From: Mycobacteroides immunogenum
GTDB lineage: Bacteria; Actinomycetota; Actinomycetes; Mycobacteriales; Mycobacteriaceae
DNA length: 64,000 bases
Reading direction: 5' to 3'
NCBI RefSeq assembly: GCF_001605725.1
Contig: NZ_CP011530.1
Span: forward strand, 5,394,001 to 5,458,000
In this document: piece by piece, positions 29,669 to 38,339 of the stretch
How positions within the stretch are numbered: the first letter of the stretch is position 1
How the letters are laid out: each line of letters begins with the position of its first letter
Notes under the pieces: model-generated
What the model was told of the DNA's origin: nothing
The model's database searches: none
Seen by the model: the letters and a program-made list of their open reading frames with translations, nothing else
Made by a program: the position numbers and the translations under genes

Positions 29669-29707
29669 CGAGGTCATGGCGTTACCATCGCAAACGCCAT
29701 GACCTCG
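29669..29707 (+). promoter_or_regulatory. perfect 15-bp inverted repeat enclosing the LAL regulator start codon
   Basis: Left arm CGAGGTCATGGCGTT (29669-29683), 9-nt loop, right arm AACGCCATGACCTCG (29693-29707). ATG 29699-29701 lies inside the right arm. As RNA, the stem would bury the initiation codon. As DNA, it could be an operator. No Shine-Dalgarno motif is visible upstream. Confidence 0.7.
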
Positions 29708-32491
29708 CCTACTTCTGCTTCCCGGTTCGTCGGACGCGACGACCTACGCCAGGCGGTCAGGCATGCCGCGACCACGACGGACAACCCGCCCAACGTGCTA
29801 CTTCTGGTGGGAGCGCCCGGGGTCGGTAAGTCAGCGTTGTTGATGGACGCGACTGCCGCGGCCTCCGAGGCGGGCGCTGCGGTGCTGTTCGCCGCCGGCG
29901 GTCAGCCCGATCTGCTGCGTGCATATACGTCGCTGGCCGAGCTCATCTGTCCGCTACACGATCACGTCAACAGCCTGCCGCAGCCACTGCGTGACGCTCT
30001 CGGCGGCATCATCGGGACAAGCAGCACACCTTCGCACCGTGCACCGGAAACCGTCCGGCAAGCACTCCTTGCCCTGCTGCAATCCGCCGCCCGCGAACGT
30101 CCGCTGCTCCTCGCACTCGACGACGTCGACCTGCTCGACCGCGATACACGTGAAGTGCTGATCTCTGTGTCCCGCCGGCTCGTGGACACCGCCGTGTCGG
30201 TGATCATGACGGCCCGGTACCGAGAAAGCCTGCCGGGTTTCGACTCGGTCATCGCCATCATCGATGTGCCGCCACTGACCGATCGTGAGGCCAGCGATCT
30301 GCTCGAGATCCAATCACCGCCTCCGCCGCGCGGTATTCGTGGTGAGCTCATCCGGTGGGCAGACGGAAATCCGTTGGCACTCATCGAAGGGGCGCGTTAC
30401 TACGGACTTTCCGGCGCCACGGTCTTTCGCGGAAACAACATGTCCGGATATCGGGGGGCCTACTCCATCTTCTCAATGGAGCTAGCGGAGCTCGACCAGG
30501 AGACTCGAAAACTGCTGTTATACAGTGCTTCCGGATCAGGATACGAAACCGTCGATATCATCACCGATGTCGCTGGGCACGGCTCCGACGTGTCGGTCTG
30601 GGCTGCGGCGGAGAAGACCGGGATGCTGACCATCACTGCAGACCGGCTGGTCAAGTTCTGTCATCCGCTGCTGCGTACCCTCGCCTACACGGATGCCAGT
30701 CTCACCGATCAGCGCAGTGCCCACCTCGCCTTTGGACGATCACCCTTGTTGGACGATGCCTGCCGCGCCTGGCACTTGGCCGCGGCCGCCAGCGGACCCG
30801 ATGAAGCCATAGCGACCGCACTGCAACAGTCGGCACGTCAGGCCCAGGGCCGCGGCGGCTATCTGGAGGTCGCGCGCGTTTTACAGCGTGCGGCCGAATT
30901 GAGCCCACACAGTGACGATGCCGGACGCAGGTACTCCGGAGCGGCTGCCGCCGCCAACTTCGGTGGCGACACTGCGTGGGCACTTGCACTGTGTGACAAG
31001 TCGTCTCAGAGTACATACCACCCAGATGTCCTCGGCTACGCATCACTGACCCGCAGTTCCATCCGACTGCAATCGGGCCGGGCCACCGAGTCCTTCGAGT
31101 TGGTCGGCCGATGCATGGAGGGCCCGACACCACCCGAGGGCCGGCTCGCGCTCACCCTGGCCCACTTGGGAGCCACTGCGGCGTACTACACCGGGGACAT
31201 CGCCCACCACGAAGCCGTCCAGAAATGGATACCCCGCCTCCCTGTTGACGATTTCGAGCAAGAAGCAACAGACCTCGAATTCCTCGCTTTCCCAGCGGGA
31301 TCGGCCGCACTGCAACGCACGTACGTCAGTATCTTCGCCGATACCGCCTCCAGCGGAAATTCCAGGCCGACGCATTTCGACCGGTGCTGGCTGACCCCCC
31401 AGGCGCCAATCCTTGAACCCTTCCGGCATCTCGTCGTGGGGGTGATGGCCGCCGTCACCGAAGAGTCCGATCTTGCCGTCAGCCAGCTCACCGAGGCTGT
31501 GGAATCGCTCAAAGCCACTGGAGGAATGCGCGGCTTCACCTATGCGATCGCCCCACTCGCCTGGGCGCTGCTCGACACTGGGCGTTGGGAGATGCTCGAC
31601 GAACTGCTGGCCATGACTGAGGCTCTGTGTGAGATCCATGATCTCGCACTGCTACACAACGAGACAATCGTGTGCCGCGCACAACTACTCACGTACCGCG
31701 GCGACTCTGCCGGGGCCGCAACAGCGCTGCGCCGGATCGACATGTCCGCGTTGGGCCCGAAATCAGCGGCCACGCGCGCAGCGCTGGCACGTGCGCGCGG
31801 ATGGATCGCCATCGTCGAAGGAGATTTCGACAGTGCGTACCTGCACCTGCATGAACAGTTTCATTCCGATGGAACACCGACGCACTTCGTCGTATCACAC
31901 CGAGGGATGGCCGAATTGGGATGGGCTGCGGCGCGCAGCGGCCGCGCCACGGAAGTGGCGCCGCTGATCAAGGCCATTGGAGCACAATTCAACTCATCGT
32001 GGCCCAAACGACTTCAGCTCTTGCATCACCAGGCGGCGGCCATGGTGTCTTCAACCCCAGACGCGGAGAGTCACTTTCAGCTTGCGGCGCACGACGCTGC
32101 CGGCGATCAGTGGCCGCTGGAGCGGGCCCGTGCTCAGCTGCACTACGGCGAATGGCTCCGGCGTGCGCGGCGGCTCGCAGAGGCCCGGCCACTGTTGTCC
32201 GCAGCTCTATCCGCCTTCGAATGCCGCGGCGCGGAGTCCTTGGCGGCAGTTGCCCGAGCAGAATTACGCGCTGCCGGCGTCGTCTCCAAATCTGCTCGGA
32301 CCACGGCGGGATTCGACTCGCTCACCGCACAGGAACAGCAGATTGTCAGGCTTGCCGCCTCCGGTATGACCAACCGTCAAATCGGCGATCAGCTCAACCT
32401 CTCGCCCCGCACCATCGCCTCGCATCTGTATCACGTCTACCCCAAGCTCGGAGTCAGCCGCCGGCACGAGCTGCGTGACCTCGTCACTTAG
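29699..32491 (+). CDS. LAL/MalT-type ATP-binding LuxR family regulator
   Basis: A 930-residue regulator. It has an N-terminal AAA-16 ATPase (FVGRDDL; Walker A GAPGVGKSALL near residue 40; Walker B LLLALDDVDLLD near 140) and a long TPR-like helical middle region (about 400-860). A C-terminal LuxR helix-turn-helix follows (LTAQEQQIVRLAASGMTNRQ ... SPRTIASHLYHVYPKLGVSR). LALs are generally activators gated by nucleotide and an effector. The homology starts at residue 8, supporting ATG 29699 although it sits in a stem-loop. It lies between the pyruvate oxidase gene and the Rieske-fusion pair, both with the same palindrome. Confidence 0.9.
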   Translation: MTSPTSASRFVGRDDLRQAVRHAATTTDNPPNVLLLVGAPGVGKSALLMDATAAASEAGAAVLFAAGGQPDLLRAYTSLAELICPLHDHVNSLPQPLRDALGGIIGTSSTPSHRAPETVRQALLALLQSAARERPLLLALDDVDLLDRDTREVLISVSRRLVDTAVSVIMTARYRESLPGFDSVIAIIDVPPLTDREASDLLEIQSPPPPRGIRGELIRWADGNPLALIEGARYYGLSGATVFRGNNMSGYRGAYSIFSMELAELDQETRKLLLYSASGSGYETVDIITDVAGHGSDVSVWAAAEKTGMLTITADRLVKFCHPLLRTLAYTDASLTDQRSAHLAFGRSPLLDDACRAWHLAAAASGPDEAIATALQQSARQAQGRGGYLEVARVLQRAAELSPHSDDAGRRYSGAAAAANFGGDTAWALALCDKSSQSTYHPDVLGYASLTRSSIRLQSGRATESFELVGRCMEGPTPPEGRLALTLAHLGATAAYYTGDIAHHEAVQKWIPRLPVDDFEQEATDLEFLAFPAGSAALQRTYVSIFADTASSGNSRPTHFDRCWLTPQAPILEPFRHLVVGVMAAVTEESDLAVSQLTEAVESLKATGGMRGFTYAIAPLAWALLDTGRWEMLDELLAMTEALCEIHDLALLHNETIVCRAQLLTYRGDSAGAATALRRIDMSALGPKSAATRAALARARGWIAIVEGDFDSAYLHLHEQFHSDGTPTHFVVSHRGMAELGWAAARSGRATEVAPLIKAIGAQFNSSWPKRLQLLHHQAAAMVSSTPDAESHFQLAAHDAAGDQWPLERARAQLHYGEWLRRARRLAEARPLLSAALSAFECRGAESLAAVARAELRAAGVVSKSARTTAGFDSLTAQEQQIVRLAASGMTNRQIGDQLNLSPRTIASHLYHVYPKLGVSRRHELRDLVT

Positions 32492-32504
32492 CAATCTGCA
32501 CAAC

Positions 32505-32528
32505 GCGTCAGTCATCTGACTGATGCGC
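32505..32528. promoter_or_regulatory. TCAGTCA-N2-TGACTGA palindrome upstream of the Rieske-fusion operon
   Basis: The core TCAGTCA-TC-TGACTGA (32508-32523) is flanked by GCG and TGCGC, extending the near-palindrome. It has the same half-sites as the site at 27820-27835 before the pyruvate oxidase gene. It lies between the LAL stop and the preferred start at 32541. Confidence 0.75.
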
Positions 32529-32540
32529 GCAGGGTCACCC

Positions 32541-34187
32541 ATGATGCACAGTGCATTCATGACTACTCTGCCCACGGCGGCACTGCAGGTGGCAGAGCTA
32601 TCCGCGCTGCCCGATGGCGCGCCCTACGCCACGAAAGCAGGGGGCGTCGATATCGTTCTCGTCCGCCGGGGTGACGATGTCTCGGCGCTGTACGGGCGTT
32701 GCGCACACCGTGGCGCGTTGATGTCCGACGGCCACCTCGACGGCGATCTTCTCGTCTGCGGAGTGCACGGTTGGCGCTACGAGGTCGACACGGGTGTCTC
32801 GCCGGTCAATCCCGCGGTGACATTGACCCGGTTCCCCGCCTGGGTCACCAATGGCTCTGTGTACGTGGATGAGTCGGCCGTGTCGACCTTCGCGAAGGCG
32901 AATCCTGTGTCCTATGCGGACGACGGCTATCAAGGCCGCTGGATCAAGCCCACCAACACCCCCGAAGAACCCTTCGTCACGCAGATCCACGACCTGGCCT
33001 CGCACGGGCTGGACAAGGTCGGACACCACGGCCCGATGTCCGCGATGGGAGTTCCACGCGACCAGTTGCCCTCGTGGGATTCCATTCAGGTGATCACCGG
33101 TCAGCTGGCCCGGCTGCCGCTGCTGGACAACGAGCCGGTGGACACGCGGACAGTGATCGGTCCGCGTGCCCAGCGACCGCTCACCCTGGACATCCCGCTC
33201 TTTGTCAGCGATATGAGTTTCGGCGCGCTCTCGCAAGAAGCCAAGGTCGCGCTGGCCGCGGGAGCCGAGCTCGCCGGGACGGGGATCTGTTCGGGCGAGG
33301 GAGGCATGCTCCCGGAGGAGCAACAACATAATTCACGATACTTCTACGAGCTGGCCTCGGCCCGATTCGGGTGGAGCTTCGAGCACCTCAAGAAGGTGCA
33401 GGCCTTCCACTTCAAGGGCGGGCAGGGCGCCAAGACCGGTACCGGCGGGCACCTGCCGGGCAACAAGGTGATCGGAAAGATCGCGGAGGTCCGGGGCCTC
33501 GCCCCGGGAACGCCGGCCATTTCGCCGGCCCGGTTTCCCGACTGGACATCCCTTGACCAGTTCCGCGACTTCGCGGAGCAGGTCCGTGCGGCCTCTGGTG
33601 GAATACCCGTCGGCTACAAGATGAGCGCACAGCACGTCGAACGCGATATCGATGCCGCGCTCACGATTGGTGTCGACTACATCATCCTCGATGGCCGCGG
33701 TGGCGGTACCGGAGCGGCGCCAATCCTGTTTCGCGACAACATCTCCGTCCCGACCATCCCGGCATTGGCGCGCGCCCGAAGGCATCTGGACCACTCCGAC
33801 GCACGAGACGTGACCCTGGCCGTCACCGGCGGCATTCGCACCGCCGCGGACATGGTCAAGGCGCTCGCGCTGGGCGCCGACGCCATCGGGCTGTCCAATG
33901 CCGCGCTGCAGGCAATCGGATGTGTCGGCATGCGCGCCTGCAACACCAACACCTGCCCCGTCGGCATCGCCACGCAGGACCCCCAGCTGCGGGACCGGTT
34001 ACCCGTCGAGCTGGCCGCGACGCGCTTGCAACGGTTTCTGGAGTCCACCGTCGAGCTGATGACCATACTGGCCAGGGCATGCGGACATCATCGCCTCGGC
34101 GACCTTGGGCTCGACGACCTCGTCACTTTCGACCGCGACTTCGCCTATCTCAGCGCAGTCCCCTACGCAGGAGCGATACCACTGTGA
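32541..34187 (+). CDS. fusion: Rieske [2Fe-2S] domain + FMN-dependent glutamate synthase domain
   Basis: About 548 residues. Residues 5-110 form a Rieske domain with GRCAHRG and CGVHGW supplying Cys/His pairs (C54/H56 and C73/H76). The remainder is the glutamate-synthase FMN barrel (LFVSDMSFGALSQEAKVALA, GICSGEGGMLPEEQ, ILDGRGGGTGAAP). It includes the [3Fe-4S] ligands in C-x5-C-x4-C (GMRACNTNTCPVG). There is no glutaminase domain, so it is not a complete glutamate synthase. The start is chosen as ATG 32541, after the palindrome; 32523 and 32559 are alternatives. It overlaps the next gene by 4 bp (GTGA). Confidence 0.85.
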   Translation: MMHSAFMTTLPTAALQVAELSALPDGAPYATKAGGVDIVLVRRGDDVSALYGRCAHRGALMSDGHLDGDLLVCGVHGWRYEVDTGVSPVNPAVTLTRFPAWVTNGSVYVDESAVSTFAKANPVSYADDGYQGRWIKPTNTPEEPFVTQIHDLASHGLDKVGHHGPMSAMGVPRDQLPSWDSIQVITGQLARLPLLDNEPVDTRTVIGPRAQRPLTLDIPLFVSDMSFGALSQEAKVALAAGAELAGTGICSGEGGMLPEEQQHNSRYFYELASARFGWSFEHLKKVQAFHFKGGQGAKTGTGGHLPGNKVIGKIAEVRGLAPGTPAISPARFPDWTSLDQFRDFAEQVRAASGGIPVGYKMSAQHVERDIDAALTIGVDYIILDGRGGGTGAAPILFRDNISVPTIPALARARRHLDHSDARDVTLAVTGGIRTAADMVKALALGADAIGLSNAALQAIGCVGMRACNTNTCPVGIATQDPQLRDRLPVELAATRLQRFLESTVELMTILARACGHHRLGDLGLDDLVTFDRDFAYLSAVPYAGAIPL

Positions 34188-36127
34188 GTGATCAAGAACT
34201 GGTCTGGCACAAGGCACTCGATCACGATGCCCTCGATGAGGGCCAGGTGACAGTCTGCCCGGTGGGATTGAAGTCGGTGGCGCTGACAAAACTGCACGGT
34301 CAATTCGGCGCCATCGACAACCGCTGTCCGCACCAAGGCGGCCCGCTCGGACAGGGCACCCTGGAGAACGACAAAATTCGTTGTCCCTGGCATGGATTCG
34401 ACTTCGACCCGTTCACCGGCGAGGCAGCGGGCGGGCCTGACTTCGATGTCCCGACTTATCCCGTCGAGGTGCGGGCCGACGGCGTGTATGTGGGCACGGC
34501 ACCTCCAGCACCCCATGTCCGCACGGTCAGCGATGTGCTCATCGAGACCATGACCAACTGGGGTGTCGATACGGTCTTCGGTATGGTCGGGCACTCCAAT
34601 CTCGGTGTCGCCGAGGCCATGCATCGCGCCGAAAAAGACGGAAAGTTGCGGTACTTCGGCATCCGCCACGAGGGTGCCGCGGCGTTCGCGGCCTCCGCCT
34701 ACGGAAAACTGACCGGACGTCCCGCCGCATGCTTCGGTATCGCCGGGCCCGGCTCCACGAACCTGTTGACGGGGCTGTACGACGCGAAGGCCGATCGCGC
34801 ACCCGTACTTGCCATCTCCGGCAACGTGGACTCCTCGGTGGCCGGCAAGGGCGCCTTCCAGGACATCGACCTACTGGCCGCCTTCTCCGACGTCTCCGTC
34901 TACTCGGCGATGGTCCGGGCGGGCTCCGACCACGCCGAGCTGATGACGATGGCGCTCAAACACGCGATCTTGGAGCGTGGTGTCGGCCATCTGGTGCTCC
35001 CGGATGAGGTGCAAGTGCTCCCCAGCCCGGGCAATCCTGCCTCCGGGCCGCAGGGCCGGATGCCGGACCTGCGGGTGGGCCCGCCTGCGGCGGCGCTCGC
35101 GGAGGCGCTGGATCTCATCGAATCTGCCACGCGCCCAGTGATTGTGGTGGGTGCCGGTGCGAAGTTCGACATGCCTGCGGTGGTCGCACTTGCCGAGCGG
35201 CTGAACGCCCCGATCCTCACCACGTTCAAAGCGAAGGGCCAGGTTTCCGAACGCCATCCGCTGGCCGGCGGGGTGCTGGGCCGCTCGGGGACACCTGTCG
35301 CATCGTGGATGATGAACAAGGCCGATCTACTGTTGGTGTTCGGCGCCTCGTTCTCCAATCACACCGGCATCTCGCCGTACAAGGCGACGGTCCAGGTCGA
35401 TACCGATCCATTGGCGCTCGGCCGGTTCCGCCCCGTCGCGGTCCCGATCCTCGGCGATGTGGGGGTGACAGCCTTGGCACTGTCGGACGGACTCGGCACA
35501 GGCCCAGCCGTGACCGACCAGCGCCCCGAACTCGCCGAGCGCTGGACGGTGTGGCGAGCGGAGAAGGCCCGCCGGGCCGCGGCGTCGGCGCACGGGCGCG
35601 TGCCCGCTGCCGCCGTCTTCCATGAACTCAACGACCTGGTGCCCGAAAACGCGGTGCTGACAGTCGATGTGGGCAACCACGCCTACTCGTTCGGCCGCTA
35701 CTTCGAGCCCACCGCGCAATCAGTGCTCATGTCCGGCTACCTGGGCTCGATAGGATTCGGGTTCCCCGCCGCCATGGGCGCATGGGCGGCGGCCCCGGAC
35801 CGGCCGATCGTCGCCGTCACCGGAGATGGCGGATTCGGTCAGTATCTCGCCGACTTCACCACCGCGGTGAAGTACAACATGAACATCACCCACATCCTGC
35901 TCAACAACGGCGAGCTGGCCAAGATCAGCGAGGAGCAGCGCAGCGCCGAGTACGCGGTGTGGCAGACCTCCCTGCACAATCCCGATTTCGCGGCGTTCGC
36001 ACGAGACTGCGGGGCGTACGGCAAGCGCGTCACTGATGCCACTGAATTGCGTTCGGTCATCGCTGAAGCTCTCAGCCATCCGGGCCCGGCACTGGTGGAG
36101 ATCCTCACCGATCCCCGTTCCCACTAG
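34184..36127 (+). CDS. fusion: Rieske [2Fe-2S] domain + ThDP-dependent pyruvate-oxidase-like enzyme
   Basis: 647 residues starting at GTG 34184; the frame is open upstream, but homology begins here and the start overlaps the previous stop. Residues 5-105 are a Rieske ferredoxin domain with NRCPHQGGPLG (C48, H50) and RCPWHGFDF (C67, H70). From about 113 a full ThDP enzyme follows: activating Glu163 in GIRHEGAAAFAA, the central domain, then VTGDGGFGQYLADF ... ILLNNG. Covalent attachment of a Rieske cluster to a pyruvate-oxidase-type enzyme suggests electrons leave the ThDP site through Fe-S. It is co-translated with the Rieske-GltS fusion. The substrate is unknown. Confidence 0.85.
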   Translation: MSDQELVWHKALDHDALDEGQVTVCPVGLKSVALTKLHGQFGAIDNRCPHQGGPLGQGTLENDKIRCPWHGFDFDPFTGEAAGGPDFDVPTYPVEVRADGVYVGTAPPAPHVRTVSDVLIETMTNWGVDTVFGMVGHSNLGVAEAMHRAEKDGKLRYFGIRHEGAAAFAASAYGKLTGRPAACFGIAGPGSTNLLTGLYDAKADRAPVLAISGNVDSSVAGKGAFQDIDLLAAFSDVSVYSAMVRAGSDHAELMTMALKHAILERGVGHLVLPDEVQVLPSPGNPASGPQGRMPDLRVGPPAAALAEALDLIESATRPVIVVGAGAKFDMPAVVALAERLNAPILTTFKAKGQVSERHPLAGGVLGRSGTPVASWMMNKADLLLVFGASFSNHTGISPYKATVQVDTDPLALGRFRPVAVPILGDVGVTALALSDGLGTGPAVTDQRPELAERWTVWRAEKARRAAASAHGRVPAAAVFHELNDLVPENAVLTVDVGNHAYSFGRYFEPTAQSVLMSGYLGSIGFGFPAAMGAWAAAPDRPIVAVTGDGGFGQYLADFTTAVKYNMNITHILLNNGELAKISEEQRSAEYAVWQTSLHNPDFAAFARDCGAYGKRVTDATELRSVIAEALSHPGPALVEILTDPRSH

Positions 36128-36212
36128 TGGATTTCGATCGGTTATCCACAGTTCGAGATTCATCCACAAGCACATCCCCGCGCCCACCACTGTCCGGTCG
36201 GCCGCACTAATA

Positions 36213-36228
36213 TCAAACATGTGTTCGA
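36213..36228 (+). promoter_or_regulatory. LexA (SOS) box-like site at the DUF222/HNH gene start
   Basis: TCAAAC-ATGT-GTTCGA matches the mycobacterial LexA consensus TCGAAC-N4-GTTCGA with one mismatch, and overlaps the GTG start codon at 36221. SOS control of 13E12-family genes is known in M. tuberculosis. Here it is inferred from the motif. Confidence 0.6.
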
Positions 36229-37558
36229 TTCGCTGACCGATGGAGACCTGATCGAGGTGATCACGGCGGCGCATCGTGCCGAAGCGCAGGCGTGCGCCCG
36301 CAGATTGGGCGCCATCGGCGTGCTTGTCGACCGGTACGCCGATCTGGATAAGCCTGATGAACGTGACCATCACCCGTTGGATCGCTGGGATCGGGTCGCT
36401 GCGGAGATCGCGGCGGCTCAAGGCATCACGCAGGCGCTGGCCTCCAGCCAGATGCGCTACGCACAGGTTCTGCGGCACCGTCTTCGAGCGGTCGCCGAAC
36501 GTTTCGCCACCGGCGATCTGGACTTTCGCACCGTCGCGCTGATCATCAATCGCACCGAGCTTCTCGAAGACGACGCCGTGGTCATGCGGGTGGACGCCGC
36601 CATCGTTCAAGCCCTGCCGCGCTGGGCGCGATGGTCACGCAAACGGATCGCGGCAGCACTCGATGCCCTGGTGCTTCGCTTCGATCAAGACGCCGTCCGG
36701 CGCAACAGATCCGCCACCGAAGGTCGGCATGTGGAGATTCGCCCTCTCGGCAACGGAGAACCGGTTGCCGAGATCTGGGGCACTCTGCAGGCCACCCACG
36801 CCGTAGCGCTGGACAAACATCTCGACCTCTTAGCCGACACCGTGTGTCCCGCAGATCCACGGACCAAGGCCCAGCGCCGCGCGGATGCTCTCGGGGCACT
36901 GACCAGCGGGCTTACTCAGATGCGCTGCAGCTGCGAACGTCCCGAATGCGCCGGTCGCGATATTGCCGACGTCTCGGTGGTGGTCAATGTGGTCATCAAT
37001 CAGTCCTCTCTAGACGACGAGGATGACCTTCCCGCTTACCTCCCGAGTTTCGGCGTATTGGCAGCCGAGCAAGCCCGTTTCGCCGCCGTGCACGCGCGCA
37101 GCCGCAGACTCACCGATTCGGTGACCAACGGATACCGCCCGTCCAGTGGGCTTGCCGCTTTTGTGCGTGCGCGTGACCAGCTGTGCCGATTCCCGGGTTG
37201 TGACGCGGCCGCCGATCGCACGGATCTCGACCACACCGTGCCCTGGGGCGCCAGCGGACCCACCACCGGCAACAATCTGAAGGCGTTGTGCCGCAAGCAT
37301 CATCTACTCAAGACGTTCGGCGGCTGGCGCGAGATCCAGGAGCCCGATGGGACCGTGATCTGGAAGGCGCCGACCGGACATACCTACACCACCAGCCCCG
37401 GCGGTGGGCTCCTTTTCCCCACCCTTACCCGCCAACGTACTCGAAAGCAGGAACGCCAGAACCGGCGCCAGCATGAGCGAAACCTCAATCACCAGAATCG
37501 GTTACAACGGGAAGCGGCGCTCGCTACCATCGCCGCCAAGGACCCGCCGCCCTTCTAG
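36221..37558 (+). CDS. DUF222 / HNH endonuclease protein (13E12 family)
   Basis: 445 residues. The N-terminal 300 are the DUF222 region (LTDGDLIEVITAAHRAEAQA). The C-terminal HNH nuclease has CRFPGCDAAADRTDLDHTVP, then NNLKALCRKHH, with a Cys pair for zinc and the His-Asn-His metal site. This is the family of the M. tuberculosis REP13E12 repeats, whose copies are dispersed and serve as phage integration sites. The protein is intact here. Its role is unknown: a DNA nuclease, possibly damage-induced. I see no flanking repeats indicating a recent insertion. Confidence 0.85.
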   Translation: MFDSLTDGDLIEVITAAHRAEAQACARRLGAIGVLVDRYADLDKPDERDHHPLDRWDRVAAEIAAAQGITQALASSQMRYAQVLRHRLRAVAERFATGDLDFRTVALIINRTELLEDDAVVMRVDAAIVQALPRWARWSRKRIAAALDALVLRFDQDAVRRNRSATEGRHVEIRPLGNGEPVAEIWGTLQATHAVALDKHLDLLADTVCPADPRTKAQRRADALGALTSGLTQMRCSCERPECAGRDIADVSVVVNVVINQSSLDDEDDLPAYLPSFGVLAAEQARFAAVHARSRRLTDSVTNGYRPSSGLAAFVRARDQLCRFPGCDAAADRTDLDHTVPWGASGPTTGNNLKALCRKHHLLKTFGGWREIQEPDGTVIWKAPTGHTYTTSPGGGLLFPTLTRQRTRKQERQNRRQHERNLNHQNRLQREAALATIAAKDPPPF

Positions 37559-37567
37559 CGAAGCGCT

Positions 37568-38203
37568 CTACTCTGGCCAGCTGTTCGCGCGGATGATCTC
37601 GACAAAATCGTCCCGGACGAAGGCCGGATCGAAGTGCTCGAGGACATCGGCGTTCATATTGCCGAAGGTGCTACGCGGCCGATGCCGGTTTCCCTCGAAG
37701 AAGGCCTGCAAGATCCTGTTCTTGAAATCAGGTCGGGGGTGAGCCGCAACCACCGCATCTAAATCCTGAGTGGACAACGCATTCCGCTCAATACCAACCA
37801 CATCAGTCTCGACACCGGCAGTCACCAGCGCCACCTCAGGGCTGAGAAACTCGGGAACACCGGGTGTGGTGTGCAACGCGATGGCCAGCCACACGTTCTG
37901 CGCATCCTCGGTGCTGATCCCGCGCTCGGTCAAAAAGTCCCGGGCGGCGTTGGCGCCATCGACCTCGAACCGCAGCTGCGAACTCCGGTACGCCGCGGTG
38001 AGCCCGATGTCGTGGAACATCGCACCGGCGTACAACAGCTCCAGATTCGGCTTCACGCCGCGCCGCTGGCCCTGCAGCGCACCGAACAGATACACCCGGC
38101 GCGAGTGATGGAACAACAGATCATCCGCTGTGTCGCGGATGTACTCGGTGATCTCACGCACCAACGGGGTATCGGGGATTTCAATTCCGGCAATGTCGGT
38201 CAT
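37568..38203 (-). CDS. HD-domain protein, cyanamide-hydratase-like
   Basis: A 211-residue HD-superfamily protein starting at ATG 38203 (MTDIAGIEIPDTPLV). The frame is open further upstream, but that part overlaps the divergent regulator's control region. Metal-site motifs: LLFHHSRRVYLFGA (first His) and YAGAMFHDIGLT (His-Asp), with LAIALHTT later. The order and the FHHSRR/HDIGLT signatures resemble fungal/bacterial cyanamide hydratase-type HD proteins, but the substrate is not proven. It is divergent from a GlxA-type regulator, which often controls detoxification genes. Confidence 0.75.
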   Translation of the reverse strand: MTDIAGIEIPDTPLVREITEYIRDTADDLLFHHSRRVYLFGALQGQRRGVKPNLELLYAGAMFHDIGLTAAYRSSQLRFEVDGANAARDFLTERGISTEDAQNVWLAIALHTTPGVPEFLSPEVALVTAGVETDVVGIERNALSTQDLDAVVAAHPRPDFKNRILQAFFEGNRHRPRSTFGNMNADVLEHFDPAFVRDDFVEIIRANSWPE

Positions 38204-38339
38204 GGCATGTCCTTCGTGTCGTGAAACTCTGTCTCCTACGAGTCTGTGGGCCCCCAGACCGCAGGTGATAGGTGTCCAACCGTCATCGATCCCACAGATC
38301 CGGACATGTGCACGAGCGTGCATCTGCGATCCTGGGGGC

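Noticed and set aside
33920..34183. Upstream extension of the Rieske-ThDP gene
   Set aside because: This part overlaps the Rieske-GltS gene in another frame and has no homology; GTG 34184 overlaps the previous stop and starts at the Rieske domain.
36221..37558. DUF222/HNH gene as part of an active mobile element
   Set aside because: No flanking inverted or direct repeats, integrase or transposase are present, and the gene appears intact and chromosomal.
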